Shown one piece after another: positions 1 to 9,700 of a stretch of 16,991 nucleotides of DNA. Position 1 is the first letter of the stretch. Each line of letters opens with the position of its first letter. The DNA is from Pleurotus djamor. Taxonomy: Eukaryota > Basidiomycota > Agaricomycetes > Agaricales > Pleurotaceae. The notes under the pieces are model-generated. The model saw nothing but the letters and a program-made list of their open reading frames with translations, was not told the origin of the DNA and ran no database searches. A program made the position numbers and the translations under genes. The stretch lies in NCBI GenBank assembly GCA_029747585.1, contig JAPEVF010000950.1:1-16991 (forward strand). Reading direction: 5' to 3'.

Positions 1-1
1 C

Positions 2-232
2 CAGTCTGAGAGGAACCGCCTACTCAATGCGGCGAAAGCTGCTCCCAAGGCAACTAGCAGCTGTGGGAATTGCTATCTGGGAGATGCATTCCGGTGTGCG
101 AGTTGTCCGTATCTCGGTAAGTCACATCGTCAGAAGCCGACCATTCAGTGTTTCTCATACTCTCGCTCAGGTCTGCCTGCTTTCAAACCCGGAGAGAAAG
201 TTCAGATCAGCTTGGATATGGACGATATCTAG
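2..232 (+). CDS. DRE2: Dre2/anamorsin (CIAPIN1), C-terminal part, 5' truncated by window edge
   Basis: Dre2 is the Fe-S protein that, with the diflavin reductase Tah18, donates electrons to the cytosolic iron-sulfur assembly (CIA) machinery. Two exons are visible. The first (2-116) encodes CGNC, seven residues, then CASC, the CX2C-X7-CX2C motif that ligates the C-terminal Fe-S cluster, followed by PYLG. A 54-bp intron (117-170, gtaagt...ctcag) splits the Gly codon. The second exon (171-232) encodes [11 protein letters not shown] and ends in MDDI and TAG. The order of cluster motif, [14 protein letters not shown] and a short acidic end is the diagnostic Dre2 C-terminus. The methyltransferase-like N-terminal domain lies outside the window. 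Reading straight through the intron gives a different, meaningless frame. Confidence 0.93.
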   Translation, partial: QSERNRLLNAAKAAPKATSSCGNCYLGDAFRCASCPYLGKSHRQKPTIQCFSYSRSGLPAFKPGEKVQISLDMDDI

Positions 233-247
233 GTTTAGCGATATGAT

Positions 248-345
248 ACATGCATCTCCAAATCTTACAACGCAGTGCGCATAATGTACTTACTTCGGTC
301 GAATCGCCCAACATGCATCTCCAAATCTTACAACGCAGTGCGCAT
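248..345. repeat. 35-bp direct repeat (x2) bracketing a 30-bp repeat unit
   Basis: Unit A, starting acatgcatctccaaatctta, occurs identically at 248-282 and 311-345 (35 bp each, 63-bp spacing). Between the copies sits unit B at 282-311, which starts taatgtacttacttcggtcg and shares single bases with both A copies. Unit B recurs exactly at 1199-1228. Two copies with no further spacer are far too few for a CRISPR, and the host is eukaryotic. It is either a local duplication or a draft-assembly artefact. Confidence 0.85.
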
Positions 346-386
346 TACCTTGCTTGCAAGGTCCCCCCCCTANCCCAAAAAACCCA

Positions 387-570
387 TATATAGTACGTGT
401 GGGAACTGTCTTCGGTTCTAATATTTCTAATCTCCGTGTCACGCGCTCTTCCCCCTCTCTGTTATCTCAGCTGCCTCTCCCTTTTCGTGGGCTGACTTGC
501 AAGTTCAACGTTCAACTCCCAACAACAATGTATGCGCAACTCCCCGTGCTTGACTGGTTGACAATGAATT
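387..570 (+). promoter_or_regulatory. Promoter-like module with TATA, CT-rich leader and 14-codon ORF
   Basis: TATATA lies at 387-392. A pyrimidine-rich stretch follows at about 436-488, then the 16-mer aagttcaacgttcaac at 501-516, then an ATG at 528 opening a frame that stops at 570 (14 codons). This looks like a fungal core promoter and leader without a real gene behind it. The same 16-mer occurs 11 bp before the BCD1 start codon, so the module may be a decayed copy of the BCD1 5' region. Promoter function is inference. Confidence 0.3.
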
Positions 571-1198
571 AACGACTGGTCGTCCATTAAACAACTCGCT
601 TCTCCTGAGTCGACGCGCCAGACAACCAAACCGAGTAGGAATCCGCAGGGGTGACTACTCTGACAACGAGGGATGATGATAAGGCATTGAATGGCCTATT
701 CAAGGGAGGGTGTTGAGCTCTCGTCAAGACTCAAGGGGAAGAACCTCCGAGTCATCGCAGGTGTGCGGTTAACCAGCGGCAGCATAGCTAAGGAGCTAAA
801 TTTGTGACACCACTCTGGCTATTTGGAAGACGCTGGTCATGCAATTTGCGAACAGATTCTTACGAGGTTTACCTGTACATCGCTCAGTTCGACTGCGGGT
901 ATTTGTGAATATAAAAAGGAAGTCCGTCAACATGGCCACGTTTTGGATGTCATCATGAAAGACCTCAGTACCCAATCAGTACCATCTGTAGTATGTACCA
1001 GTGCTCACGCGCTCACGACTCACGAGTCCCTCATGTGTAAGTAAATGATACTGCTAGGTCATTATATTGGCCGTCAGCATTACAGCGGTTTTCATCAATA
1101 TACTGAAAACATTTTTTTCGNAAAATCNTCCGGCGCAAATGGTAATCGTATGGGGCCGTCGCAAGCAAGGTACCCTAAGCGCCAACGGCGGTCGCTAG

Positions 1199-1228
1199 TA
1201 ATGTACTTACTTCGGTCGAATCGCCCAA
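1199..1228. repeat. Second exact copy of the 30-bp repeat B
   Basis: These 30 bases are identical to 282-311. The copy overlaps an AATCGC/GCGATT inverted repeat (arms 1219-1224 and 1231-1236), and a C11 run follows at 1254-1264. It lies about 140 bp upstream of the BCD1 start, so it falls in that gene's promoter. Confidence 0.85.
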
Positions 1229-1303
1229 TAGCGATTGTTATTTTTGAAACGAGCCCCCCCCCCCTAAGTCACATGGGATGCACTCTTGGATTTTGCGTTT
1301 GGC

Positions 1304-1325
1304 TGCTCTCGATTTGCTCTCGATT
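1304..1325. repeat. 11-bp tandem duplication in the BCD1 leader
   Basis: TGCTCTCGATT occurs twice head to tail (1304-1314 and 1315-1325) and is followed by GCTC, the start of a third unit. It lies 40 bp upstream of the BCD1 start codon, probably in the 5' UTR. Confidence 0.8.
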
Positions 1326-1364
1326 GCTCAAAAGACTCAAGTTCAACGTTCAACGCGAACGTCA

Positions 1365-2706
1365 ATGGCTACAACACAAAATTCGAACGCTATTTTGAAC
1401 CCGCAATCCTCAAGCTCATCCCGGCCCCTTTGCTCTATATGCAGCCACCAATACGCGATCTACACTTGCCCTCGATGCTCGATGCGCACTTGTTCTCTCC
1501 CTTGTTCCTCGAAGCACAAGTCTGATAATAACTGCAATGGAGAACGCAACAAAGCGGCCTATGTACCCATGCGTGAGTATGGTTGGGGAGCTATGATGGA
1601 TGATTACACATTTTTGGAGGATGTCGGGCGGAAAGTTTCAGATTGGGGGAAGGAAATCGTGAAGGGCGGATTCGACTTTAGCGCAAGCTCTGAAGGCACC
1701 CGGGGCAGAAGTATTGCAGGCAGGGGGAGAGGTCGAGGTGGTTCTATGAAGCACCACACACGGACGAAACGAGATGTTTTGAAAATGCAACTGGGATTGC
1801 GGAATATTGATGTAGAGCTGCTGCCTAATGGTATGGAAAAGAGCAAAAAGAATCTATCTTTCTGGGACTTCAAGTATGTTTATCATCATGTCTTATATGG
1901 ACTATTTTCCAAATATACGCTATTCAGAAAGCAAAACGCATACGTGACGATTGAGTACCGGATCCATCGGCCACGGGATCCTACTGCACCATCCAACCAA
2001 CCGCTAGATCCACCTGAAAAGNTTTTTGATCCATCGCAACGACATGTCTACTCCGTTACTCGTACTGTTGCGCGGTCATGTATCAAGTAAGGGAAAAACA
2101 AAGAGTCCTTTTCCATCTTGGATCACATCGCTCCTCTTCCCCGATAGTGACGACCCCGACGCGTTTGAACCACCGGTATTCGTAATGCAAGCACCCACCG
2201 ACCCCGAACATGCGTCCAAAGCTCAGGACGGGCCTGGCTATTATCAACTGAACCACACGCAGTGTCTCCTCGACGCTCTCCGAGGAATGACCTTCGTTGA
2301 GTATCCGGTGATTGATGTCATGGAGAAATTCTATGGTACGATAGTGACGCCGTCTGGGGACAGGCATGCGCAGGAGGAGCCTGATTCGCAGAGGAAACGT
2401 ATCAAATTGGACGTTAAGGCGGGGAAGAAAGCGATTAATAGCCTGTTAAGTGGCTATGGAAGCGATGAGGACGAGGAAGAAGAGGAGGCTACGACTCGAA
2501 ATGCCATGTTGACGCTCGGGCAGTATGATGATAGCGACGATGAACTTGGTAGTTCGGGCCACGATGAGGAGATCCAAGGTGAAATCGATGCCGCTGCGGT
2601 CCTCGAGCTAATCAAAAGTGCCAGAGGCGAGATGGGTTTACAGATAGATGACGGGGAAGATGATGTAGACTGGGGCGAATCCGATGTGGAGGACGAACCA
2701 GTCTAA
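1365..2706 (+). CDS. BCD1: Bcd1/ZNHIT6-like box C/D snoRNP assembly protein (HIT zinc finger); frame broken at an N
   Basis: Bcd1 is a nuclear factor needed for biogenesis and stability of box C/D snoRNAs. Residues 23-57 form a HIT zinc finger with Cys23, Cys26, Cys35, Cys38, Cys43, Cys47, His51 and Cys57. It is followed by the family's YxFLEDVGRK segment (81-90), an RG-rich patch (113-126), the LLPNGM motif near 152, a FVEYPVIDV block, and a C-terminus with acidic DEDEEEEE and DDSDDE tracts. A 54-bp intron (1874-1927, gtatgt...ttcag) is a multiple of three with no stop, so the unspliced frame stays open. At 2022 an N beside a T5 run shifts the frame; omitting it as a spurious base gives one frame to the TAA at 2704-2706, about 428 residues. 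The ATG at 1365 was chosen because it puts the zinc finger near the N-terminus; an in-frame ATG at 1278 would add 29 unconserved residues. Confidence 0.9.
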
Positions 2707-2719
2707 GGCACTGGTATGC

Positions 2720-3498
2720 TCAAAGGTCCTGTCTCCGTAGGTCCAAAAGGCCCTTCATCAGGAGTTGAACTTCCAGTACTGCATCAACAGAAAGGCTCAG
2801 TGGCGTTTCTTGTGTATTCCTTATGGGAGAGGCCGTCTTGACCTCAACCTCCCATAAGGTATCAGAATGGGCCGGGATCGGTTGTTGAGTCCTTGGATCT
2901 ACCTAATCCACAGTCAGCATGGCTCATGGTTATGACATTGATATTAGTCTGTAATAGTAGATGACTTACATGCTCTTGTTGAAACATCTGGATAACAAGT
3001 TGACCCCTTCGAAATAAGAATCCACGTTTGTAGATCTGGGAACGCCGCCTATTATCCCATTGAATAGAACGTGAATCTTCACAAACAAGAACGCCTACAC
3101 GTATCCGAGTGCACACGCAAAGCTAAGCGCATCGCCAATAATTTGCACGGTAGCCCATGGTCTGATCGTCGCCTCCTGGTGCACACGCGCCGACTCAGGC
3201 TTTAGGTATGAGAATAGGATCCTACCATCAAGACATCAGTATCTTTGCCATGGCCTTAGAAGGAGTAATATATTTACCATCCAGCGTCGGGATCGGTCAT
3301 GTCTTTCTTCGCTCGTAGGAGAACAGGTTCGCTCCCAGTGTCTCGCTGATGCGCGGCGTCCAAGGGTTCAAACACAACTTCACGGGAATGCATTGGATGC
3401 GATGACTCGCTATGAAGGGTGATACGATTCAAGATGGGTTTGAGATCCTTGGCAAAGAATTCGCCGAACAAGGCTACCTCATAAAAGTGAGTGGACAT
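2720..3498 (-). CDS. MED18: Mediator complex subunit 18 (Srb5), four exons
   Basis: Med18 is a head-module subunit of Mediator that pairs with Med20 and contacts RNA polymerase II. Exons are 3498-3278, 3221-3099, 3048-2970 and 2902-2720. Introns are 56, 50 and 67 bp with proper GT...AG ends. The spliced protein has 201 residues, in the fungal Med18 range. Visible landmarks are MSTHFYEVALFGEFF at the start, FSYLKPESARVHQEATIRPW after the first intron, GDALSFACALGYVRRSQIYK across the second, RGFLFRRGQLVIQMFQQE, and the end block LWEVEVKTASPIRNTQETPL followed by LLMKGLLDLRRQDL. The ATG at 3498 is the first Met; the open frame upstream has only a GTG. The stop is 13 bp from the convergent BCD1 stop, so the two 3' UTRs almost certainly overlap. 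Codons split by introns regenerate Trp and Val as expected. Confidence 0.9.
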
Positions 3499-3590
3499 GT
3501 CGCGGTGGTGGTCGTTGATGTCAAAAACGCGGGCACATGACTTGGCCACCACGGCTGAAACACCTCATGATGGCCCTCTTACGTTGTAGG

Positions 3591-3597
3591 TTATATA
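3591..3597 (-). promoter_or_regulatory. Candidate TATA box for MED18
   Basis: TATATAA on the minus strand lies 93-99 bp upstream of the MED18 start codon, inside the 165-bp gap to the oxidoreductase gene. Spacing suits a fungal core promoter with a short leader. It is a sequence match only. Confidence 0.4.
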
Positions 3598-3663
3598 TGA
3601 ACCGTCTCTTATGGCGTCGTCTTGTCTCATGTATTTAGATTAACTACTTATCACAACTATAGA

Positions 3664-4802
3664 TTATAATTTTCGAACTTGGTCGGAGGTGTAACCTAGA
3701 TCAGCAAGAGCGCCTCCGATGGGTCCTTGAGAGTAATTTCGGCCATATGGGCCAGCAATTGAAGTAATCATACTGTCATATGTGTGAGTAGGCGGGTGAA
3801 ATGGGATCATCAAAGACGCAGGCGTACGGTTCGGGTCCACAGACAAGGAAGAGAATCCTTTGGCGTTTAGGTTGACTTGAAGGTTTACGTGAGCTACTCC
3901 AGATTTTAGTCCACAGCGAGCGTTGCTCGTCCTTTCCAGTAATCTTTTCGATGGCTCGTTTATCGATTCGACCTTCATTTAACGGTGGAAGAGTGGCACT
4001 ACTCTCCTTGTCCGCAACGTCAACGAAAAGATGCATCTTAAACCGTTCGGGGTGTTGAGAAGCGTACTGAGTCATTGGATGCATCATTGACGGAGGAGGG
4101 AGGTCAGAAGAGGATTTGGAGGAATGGAGGAGTGTAAAACGGGTGTCAGACGTGACACTATCCCGGATGACTGAGTTGAACAACTGATAAAAAGGCGTGA
4201 TGCCCGTCCCCCCGGAGATCTGTGTGAGTTGTAAGAGAGAGATTACATCAATGAATGCTGCAGCAACCTACCATTACGACTTCATCCCATATGCCTGCTT
4301 CCCAGTGCCAGGTTTGAAGCGGTCCGCGTAATTCCACTGTATCCCCAGCGCGCTTTGAGTGTAGCCAGCGACCTACTTCGCCTTTGGGGTATTTCTTGAT
4401 CCAGAACAGCATGGTACCGTCTTCATCGATACCTTCCAGTGGGGTATACGGTCGTTCGACCTGAATGTCATCGTCCTTAACATAGACCGACCATACAGGC
4501 TTGAAAAGGCCAGAGTTGGTCTCTGGAGAAGGTATCAGGTGTTTGGGTATCCGAAGTTTCAGCAACTTGGTGTCATGGTTGCACACTTCCGTAGATATCA
4601 AGGTTGCGGGCGTGAAATGTGTGGGCGAAATCGGAGTGTCCTTGGAGGTGGGGGCAGAACGTGACTCGTCGGGATAAAGGAAGTAAGCGGCTAGACTTGC
4701 TACTGCTACTGTTCCTGAGAGAAGTGGCAGAGCTCGCGTAAAGCGTCGAGGAACTTGCGAAGACAATGAGCGTGTCCTGGCGAAGTCGTGAGGGAGTTGC
4801 AT
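3664..4802 (-). CDS. Membrane-anchored FAD/NAD(P)H oxidoreductase, cytochrome-b5-reductase superfamily, Cyc2-like
   Basis: Exons are 4802-4272, 4219-3828 and 3772-3664, with introns of 52 and 55 bp; the protein is 343 residues. The N-terminus is basic and Arg/Ser-rich like a mitochondrial presequence, then a single hydrophobic segment (about 26-43) precedes the catalytic domain. RPYT at 117-120 is the FAD-binding RxYT/S motif, KKYPKGEVGRW (136-146) is the flavin-phosphate region, GGTGITPFYQ (180-189) is the NAD(P)H-binding glycine loop, and CGPEP (304-308) is the C-terminal nicotinamide-site motif. The protein ends in LGYTSDQVRKL. This layout fits yeast Cyc2, a mitochondrial inner-membrane flavoprotein that helps attach haem to cytochrome c, better than Mcr1, but assignment between these subfamilies is inference. 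The start codon lies within CATG at 4800-4803 and the gene is divergent from the zinc-finger gene. Confidence 0.85.
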
Positions 4803-4923
4803 GGATGTGAGGCGTCTAGGCGCTCACGAAGCGCTCTTGCGCCCCGATCACTCAACGATCACTATTCTTTCCTTCCTAGAACGATCGTCTCGGTCGCCAT
4901 CCCAGCTATACATACATATTAGA
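4803..4923. promoter_or_regulatory. Short divergent intergenic region, probable bidirectional promoter
   Basis: Only 121 bp separate the oxidoreductase start (4802, minus) from the chosen start of the zinc-finger gene (4924, plus). The stretch includes pyrimidine-rich DNA (4861-4878) and a TATA-like ctatacatacatatta (4906-4921) just before the plus-strand ATG. Both promoters must share it or extend into the neighbouring coding regions. Confidence 0.5.
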
Positions 4924-6363
4924 ATGAACTTAACACACTCCTTTAACTCAAACCCCCTACTCTCTCTCGATGCGAAGGAGGGCCGGCTTCAAATGAGCAC
5001 GAACTGTCTGGATTCCGAGTTCCAGTCAAACGCCTCTACGCGATGCCCCGACATCTTACCCTCTAAACCTACTGGATCACGCTCTACTCCCTATCAGTAC
5101 AGACTTTCTTCTCGACCACCCACGCTCCCCTGCCCTAGGGGGGAAGACAAGAATGATGGGAGTGCCCCAATGGAGAGTCCTCAAACACTTCTTGTCCAAT
5201 CAGACTCATCAAATGAAATTTCAACGGCCTCTCTCTTGGGTTCCTTAGGGATTTCTCCAGCGGAACCGCGACCTCCGCCTTTTCTGTCTCAGAATACTCT
5301 CAGCAATCTTGCCCGTCTACCTGCGCTGGACTTCGACGACCTCATCTTGGATTGTCCTTCGAAATATGGTCCTCAAGACACGAAAAGCTGGTATACGATC
5401 AATGTGTATGAGGATGAGGTTCTTTGTGATGGCTCCCTACCTGAAGATGCGGAATCTACGGCGTCCTGCTTATCCGCCACCACAATTGACGACAGCCCGG
5501 TCGACCATGTCAGTGCTCGCCATATCACCTGGGACCGACTACCGGAGGAAAATTGTGTAGACCCTTCTCTGCTAAGCGGAGACATATACTCCACAAACAG
5601 CTCCCTAGAGAACATTTGCCTACTGGCGATCTCGACGTCGAAGCACTTGTCCGAGGCAGCATCCACCTCCCATTCTCAGAGCTTTGATCTCCTCTGCTTT
5701 CCATCGTCCTCGTCGTATGGTTCTAGCCACGCAACAGACTCAGACTCACCATGTTCTCTCCTCAACGAGCCACTCATAGTCCCACTTTATCCAGAAGGTT
5801 CTCTCAAACGGGACAGGCGTTCACAGTCGAAATCACTTCTCCCTAACAGACGCCATCGATCGCGCTCGGATTTCCGTCTTCCAAATGCACATCTCGGGAT
5901 CGCTTCCGCAGAAGTGGTGTCTAGGTTCTCACAATACATGTCGCGAAACCGAGACTCTGTCCCCGACAAAGATTGGATGCTCGCGTTCGCTGGTAGACTT
6001 TCAGTAGACGGTCTTCTCCTCAAGGATTATCGTTGCTATATTGAAGGGTGTAACCAGAAGAAGCGGCGCAAGGACCACATTGTAACACATCTATATACGC
6101 ATGTCAATTATAAGCCATTCAGTTGCCCATATTGGTAAGTTTTGCCAGTCAAGCATATCGATCGCCCCGCTCATCTTCATGCTTTTTCAAGTTGCGCACG
6201 CTTTTTGCGCAGAAACGAGTGCAACCGACATGAAATCTCGCATTCGAGAATACGGCCCTACGTTTGTGATACATGTGGAACAGATTTCAACCGCAAAGAC
6301 CTTCTCCTGAGACACGCTCAACGATGTTACAAAAAGGTTTCTGGGTGGCCACGCTCAAGGTAG
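4924..6363 (+). CDS. C2H2 zinc-finger protein, putative transcription factor
   Basis: Two exons (4924-6134 and 6192-6363) are joined across a 57-bp intron (gtaagt...tcaag) that splits the second Cys codon of finger 2; the protein is 460 residues. Finger 1 uses Cys371, Cys376, His389 and His393; finger 2 uses Cys401, Cys404, His417 and His421; finger 3 is C2HC with Cys429, Cys432, His445 and Cys449. Linkers VNYKPFSC and RIRPYVC resemble the usual TGEKPF linker. Residues 1-360 are Ser/Pro/Thr-rich and low in complexity, as in fungal regulators with disordered N-termini. I do not recognise the orthologue. The frame is open back to an ATG at 4801 overlapping the divergent gene's start codon; 4924 is preferred because it leaves room for a promoter. 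A further 3' exon is possible, as the frame just after the last finger is unremarkable. Confidence 0.8.
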
Positions 6364-6711
6364 AAGGAGCATTGGGAGGACTTCGTATTACCCTGGATCA
6401 TGTAAAGAAGCTCAATGAATCACGCTCCCTCAAGAAACTTTTGGTCATGCTTTATCCGTACTATGTAACCAAGAAATGACATCAAGACGTGGCGAGTGCG
6501 ATATGATACAATGTGAACAAAGCTATACTCGAAAGAGGAAGACTACAATGAAACCGAGATACTAGGAGATAGTATAAATTAAGAAAAGCATTGGTCAACA
6601 ACGACGAGTCAGCATTGGGTCCGAGGGTCACATTCTGAACAGCTGATATAGAGGAGGTCAATAACAATTATGATTAGCATTAAATCGAATCTAGGGCGAG
6701 GTGAAATGGTG
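6364..6711. other. Convergent 3' intergenic region
   Basis: This stretch lies between the stop codons of the zinc-finger gene (plus) and the Kar9-GAR gene (minus). It is fairly AT-rich from 6480 on. A frame open to 6479 continues past the zinc-finger stop, but joining it would need an unusually short intron, so I do not add it. I see no gene here and no clear polyadenylation signal for either strand. Confidence 0.6.
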
Positions 6712-9700
6712 TCATGGACGCCAAACCGCATGCCGAGCAGGTGTAGGTGGCATGGATCGCTTGGCATGAGTCGATTTTGAAGGGGTCGTGGGTCGCAGAA
6801 GTGGAGCGTCGTAATCAGCCCGCCGTATAAATTGCATAGGAGTAAGAGGCGAGCCTTTCGTCGAAGGCGATGATCGGATGGACTGAGGGCTTTTAGCGGA
6901 AGGAGTGGATAATGCAAAAGAGGGAACGAAGGGGAATTTGGGTTCTGGGGTGCGGGGCGGAGCTGGGGGTGAATCAGCAGCCTCAGTGGCCTCAGCTGTC
7001 TCCAGCAAAGTTGCGGAACTAATCCATTTCTCTGGCGGGGCAGCTCCTAGGCGAGGAGGTGATTCGGGCATCAAACGGAAACTTTCAGCAAAATGATCTC
7101 GAATGAACCTGCAGAACATTCAGTAAGGATGCAGAAATGGACCCAAGGCTATCACATACTTGGACAGCTCCGACCAACCTCCACCTACCCTGACCATCAC
7201 GGTGTGCGAGCGTAGTATCCGGCAGAAACAAAGTTTAGGATCTTGATCACCTATCCAATACTTCCCCGACTGGTCTCTCCAGGTTTCTGCGACACCTTCG
7301 ATATTGATATCAACGGGTAGATTGTTGACTACGTCACCGACAGCAACGTCGAGCTTGCTCTTGGGATCGGGGACATACGCCTTCCTGGGCTTAGATTGTG
7401 GTTTCTTCGGGGGCGGGGGCGGGGTCGGAGCCGCTTGATTCAATGAGAGCCTGGGAGCTCGCGACCATGTGCCTCCGATGGACGAGCGCGATGGACGGAC
7501 AGAGCGAGCATCAGACAACGCAGGAGATGAAGTCCTAGATGCCTGGTTTGTTTGAGCTCGTGCTCGCTGCGTAGAGCGCAGGGTGGGTGTCGTGGTCGAC
7601 GCTGACGTAGAAAGGCTGTTGGTCCTTTGGCGGGAGGCAAATGTAGGAGCATAGAGTGAGCTATGGGGTCCGGACACAGATCGGCTCGAGGATACAGAAG
7701 ATAGTCGACTAGCAGAGCGAGGGTGAGTATCGGTAGATCCCCCTGAGACGGCTCGTCTGGACGTTGCCACAGTTGGACTAAGATAGCGACTTTTACCAGG
7801 CGGGGGTCCACTCGCCGAAAGTCCTCCATAGCTACCCTTCTTCTTTGTGAGTGATGAGACCTTAGGCAAAGCTACCGTGTCAGCGATGGAGGTGCGACTT
7901 GTGCGACCGGAACCACCATGGGCTACGCTGATCACGCTTGGCGGACGAGACTTGCGGCCATGAAGACGTTCTTTAGCCATATCTTCAAGTTCATTCCACG
8001 TTTGCATTATTCGTTGTTGCTCTGACACTACGCGGGAATCTGACGAAGTTGTCGTATCATTTTGAAGGTCTTGGACTATGCCTCGTGTAAATGTAAGACG
8101 CTGTTCCATCTGGGTCTCTGGGGGAATGTTAGTTGGAGACTGATATTCGGAAGACAGAAGGCCTAGGGGTAACGATGGATAGCTGTCGATGTGTTCGAGG
8201 AGGTCACTAAGAGCGGCATCGCATTTATGAAGCATGGAAGTGAAAGTTGACAATCGCTGGACTTTGGCCAGCAGTCCAGAAGTCAACTCGAGGTCTTCGC
8301 GAAGCGACTTCAACTCCAAATCAACGACTTGAACAGGAACGGAAAGGGGGAACGCCGTTGCCTCCTGGCAGATGGCTGAATACTCCTTTTCAAGTTTGGC
8401 CACTTGTTCTAGTGAAGGTAGAGCGACGTTGACACGAGTGAACTTGCTAATGCTGAGGGCACGAAGCCTTTTTCTGAGAGCACTAATAGCAAGCTGAAGT
8501 TCGTTGAACTCGGTTGAGCTAGAAGCATTAGGTCCGAAAACGTCTATGATACCGTCGTCAGTTGCGTTGTTGATTTGAATATGAACATGTCTGACCGTCA
8601 TCATTGATAACGAACTGAGTCTTATTGACGATGTTGGCAGACCGATCAGTACGGAGCATTTCTTCTGCAATTCGTTCCTTCTTCAACCGCAAGCGTTCCT
8701 CTTCAGCGCGTAGTTCTTCTTGTATTTGCTTGATCTTAAGTGACGCCTGTCGTTCGTGCTCGCGCCGAGATTTGTTTGCCTCCTCTACGGCTAACCGACC
8801 TTCAGCGACTTGCTTGTCATGCACTTCCCGAAGGCGGGCTTCCTCGTCGCGGAGTCTCTGTATTGTTGCGCGATGCTCTTGTTCAATGCGGAGATTTTCA
8901 GCCGAGTCGATAGCAAAGCGCTCGCGTTCACGCTTGAGGATACGGCGAGCTTCCTCCAACTGAGACCTTTCTTCCTCCTCCTCGCGCTCACGACGGAGTC
9001 GTTCCACTTCAGCAGCTTCTGCGATAGCTTGTTTTTGTTCGGCTTGTAACCGAATTTCTTCGGCAAGTCGCAGTTGCTCATCGCGTTCCTTCTGAATACG
9101 TTGCTGTTCAACTTGTTCTTTCTGCAATCGTTTGGTTTCGATAGATTGCGCGTGGAGGATGGTAAGTTTGAGGGCTTCTAGACTTTCCTTCCAGGACGTA
9201 AATCGTAATTCAGCGTCATCAACGGCTCTTCGTCGTGGTAGATAGATTTTCTTGTAGATGGCGGGGTCAAGAGCAGTGGGAACAGTATCCATCTGACGAA
9301 TCAAGTCTTGGATGGGTGAAAAGGAGCGCAGAATGGAGAGAGAAGTGCCAGCCGTAAGATCATCAACTTGTTGTAAAGCAAGCTGAAGGGAGGGAAGCGT
9401 GTGTTCATTGTTGACACTTGGGAGCGACTGCTTGATAGCAGTGGATTGAGATAGAGCATCGTTGATAGAGGTAAAGGTTGCAGAGAGGACAGCATCAACC
9501 CGCTTCGCTAACCGTGCGAGGTGGACATGGTTGCTGGCTTGTTGCAGGGCTTCCATTTCTCCACTGACACGCATAGCGTAAGTATTGCATTCTGCGCGAA
9601 CTGCGGCGTCCAATGCAATGGTGTCGAACGATCGGGGAAAGGGCACTTCAGCTATAGAATCGGCCCTAAGCGAATGTCGCGAAGAGTCGAGCGAGACAAA

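Larger units (their letters stand above)
233..1364. other. Intergenic region without a supported gene
   Basis: About 1.1 kb separates the DRE2 stop from the BCD1 start. Open frames here are short, low-quality on the + strand and match nothing I know. The stretch holds short direct repeats (248-345 and 1199-1228), a promoter-like module with TATATA (387-392) and CT-rich DNA (about 436-488), a C8 run at 363-370, a C11 run at 1254-1264 and three Ns (373, 1121, 1128). It must include the DRE2 3' UTR/terminator and the BCD1 promoter, but I cannot place their boundaries. Confidence 0.7.

Noticed and set aside
248..345. Direct repeats suggesting a CRISPR array
   Set aside because: Only two copies of one unit, no array of spacers, and the genes are plainly eukaryotic.
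1278..1364. N-terminal extension of BCD1 from the ATG at 1278
   Set aside because: The added 29 residues are not family-like, and the region looks like leader DNA with an 11-bp tandem repeat.
7440..7829. Minus-strand frame inside the Kar9-GAR gene
   Set aside because: It overlaps the coding exon in another frame and has no domain features.
8625..8963. Arg/Ser-rich plus-strand frame
   Set aside because: It is the complement of the Glu/Arg-rich coiled coil of the Kar9-GAR gene; biased codons keep the opposite strand open.
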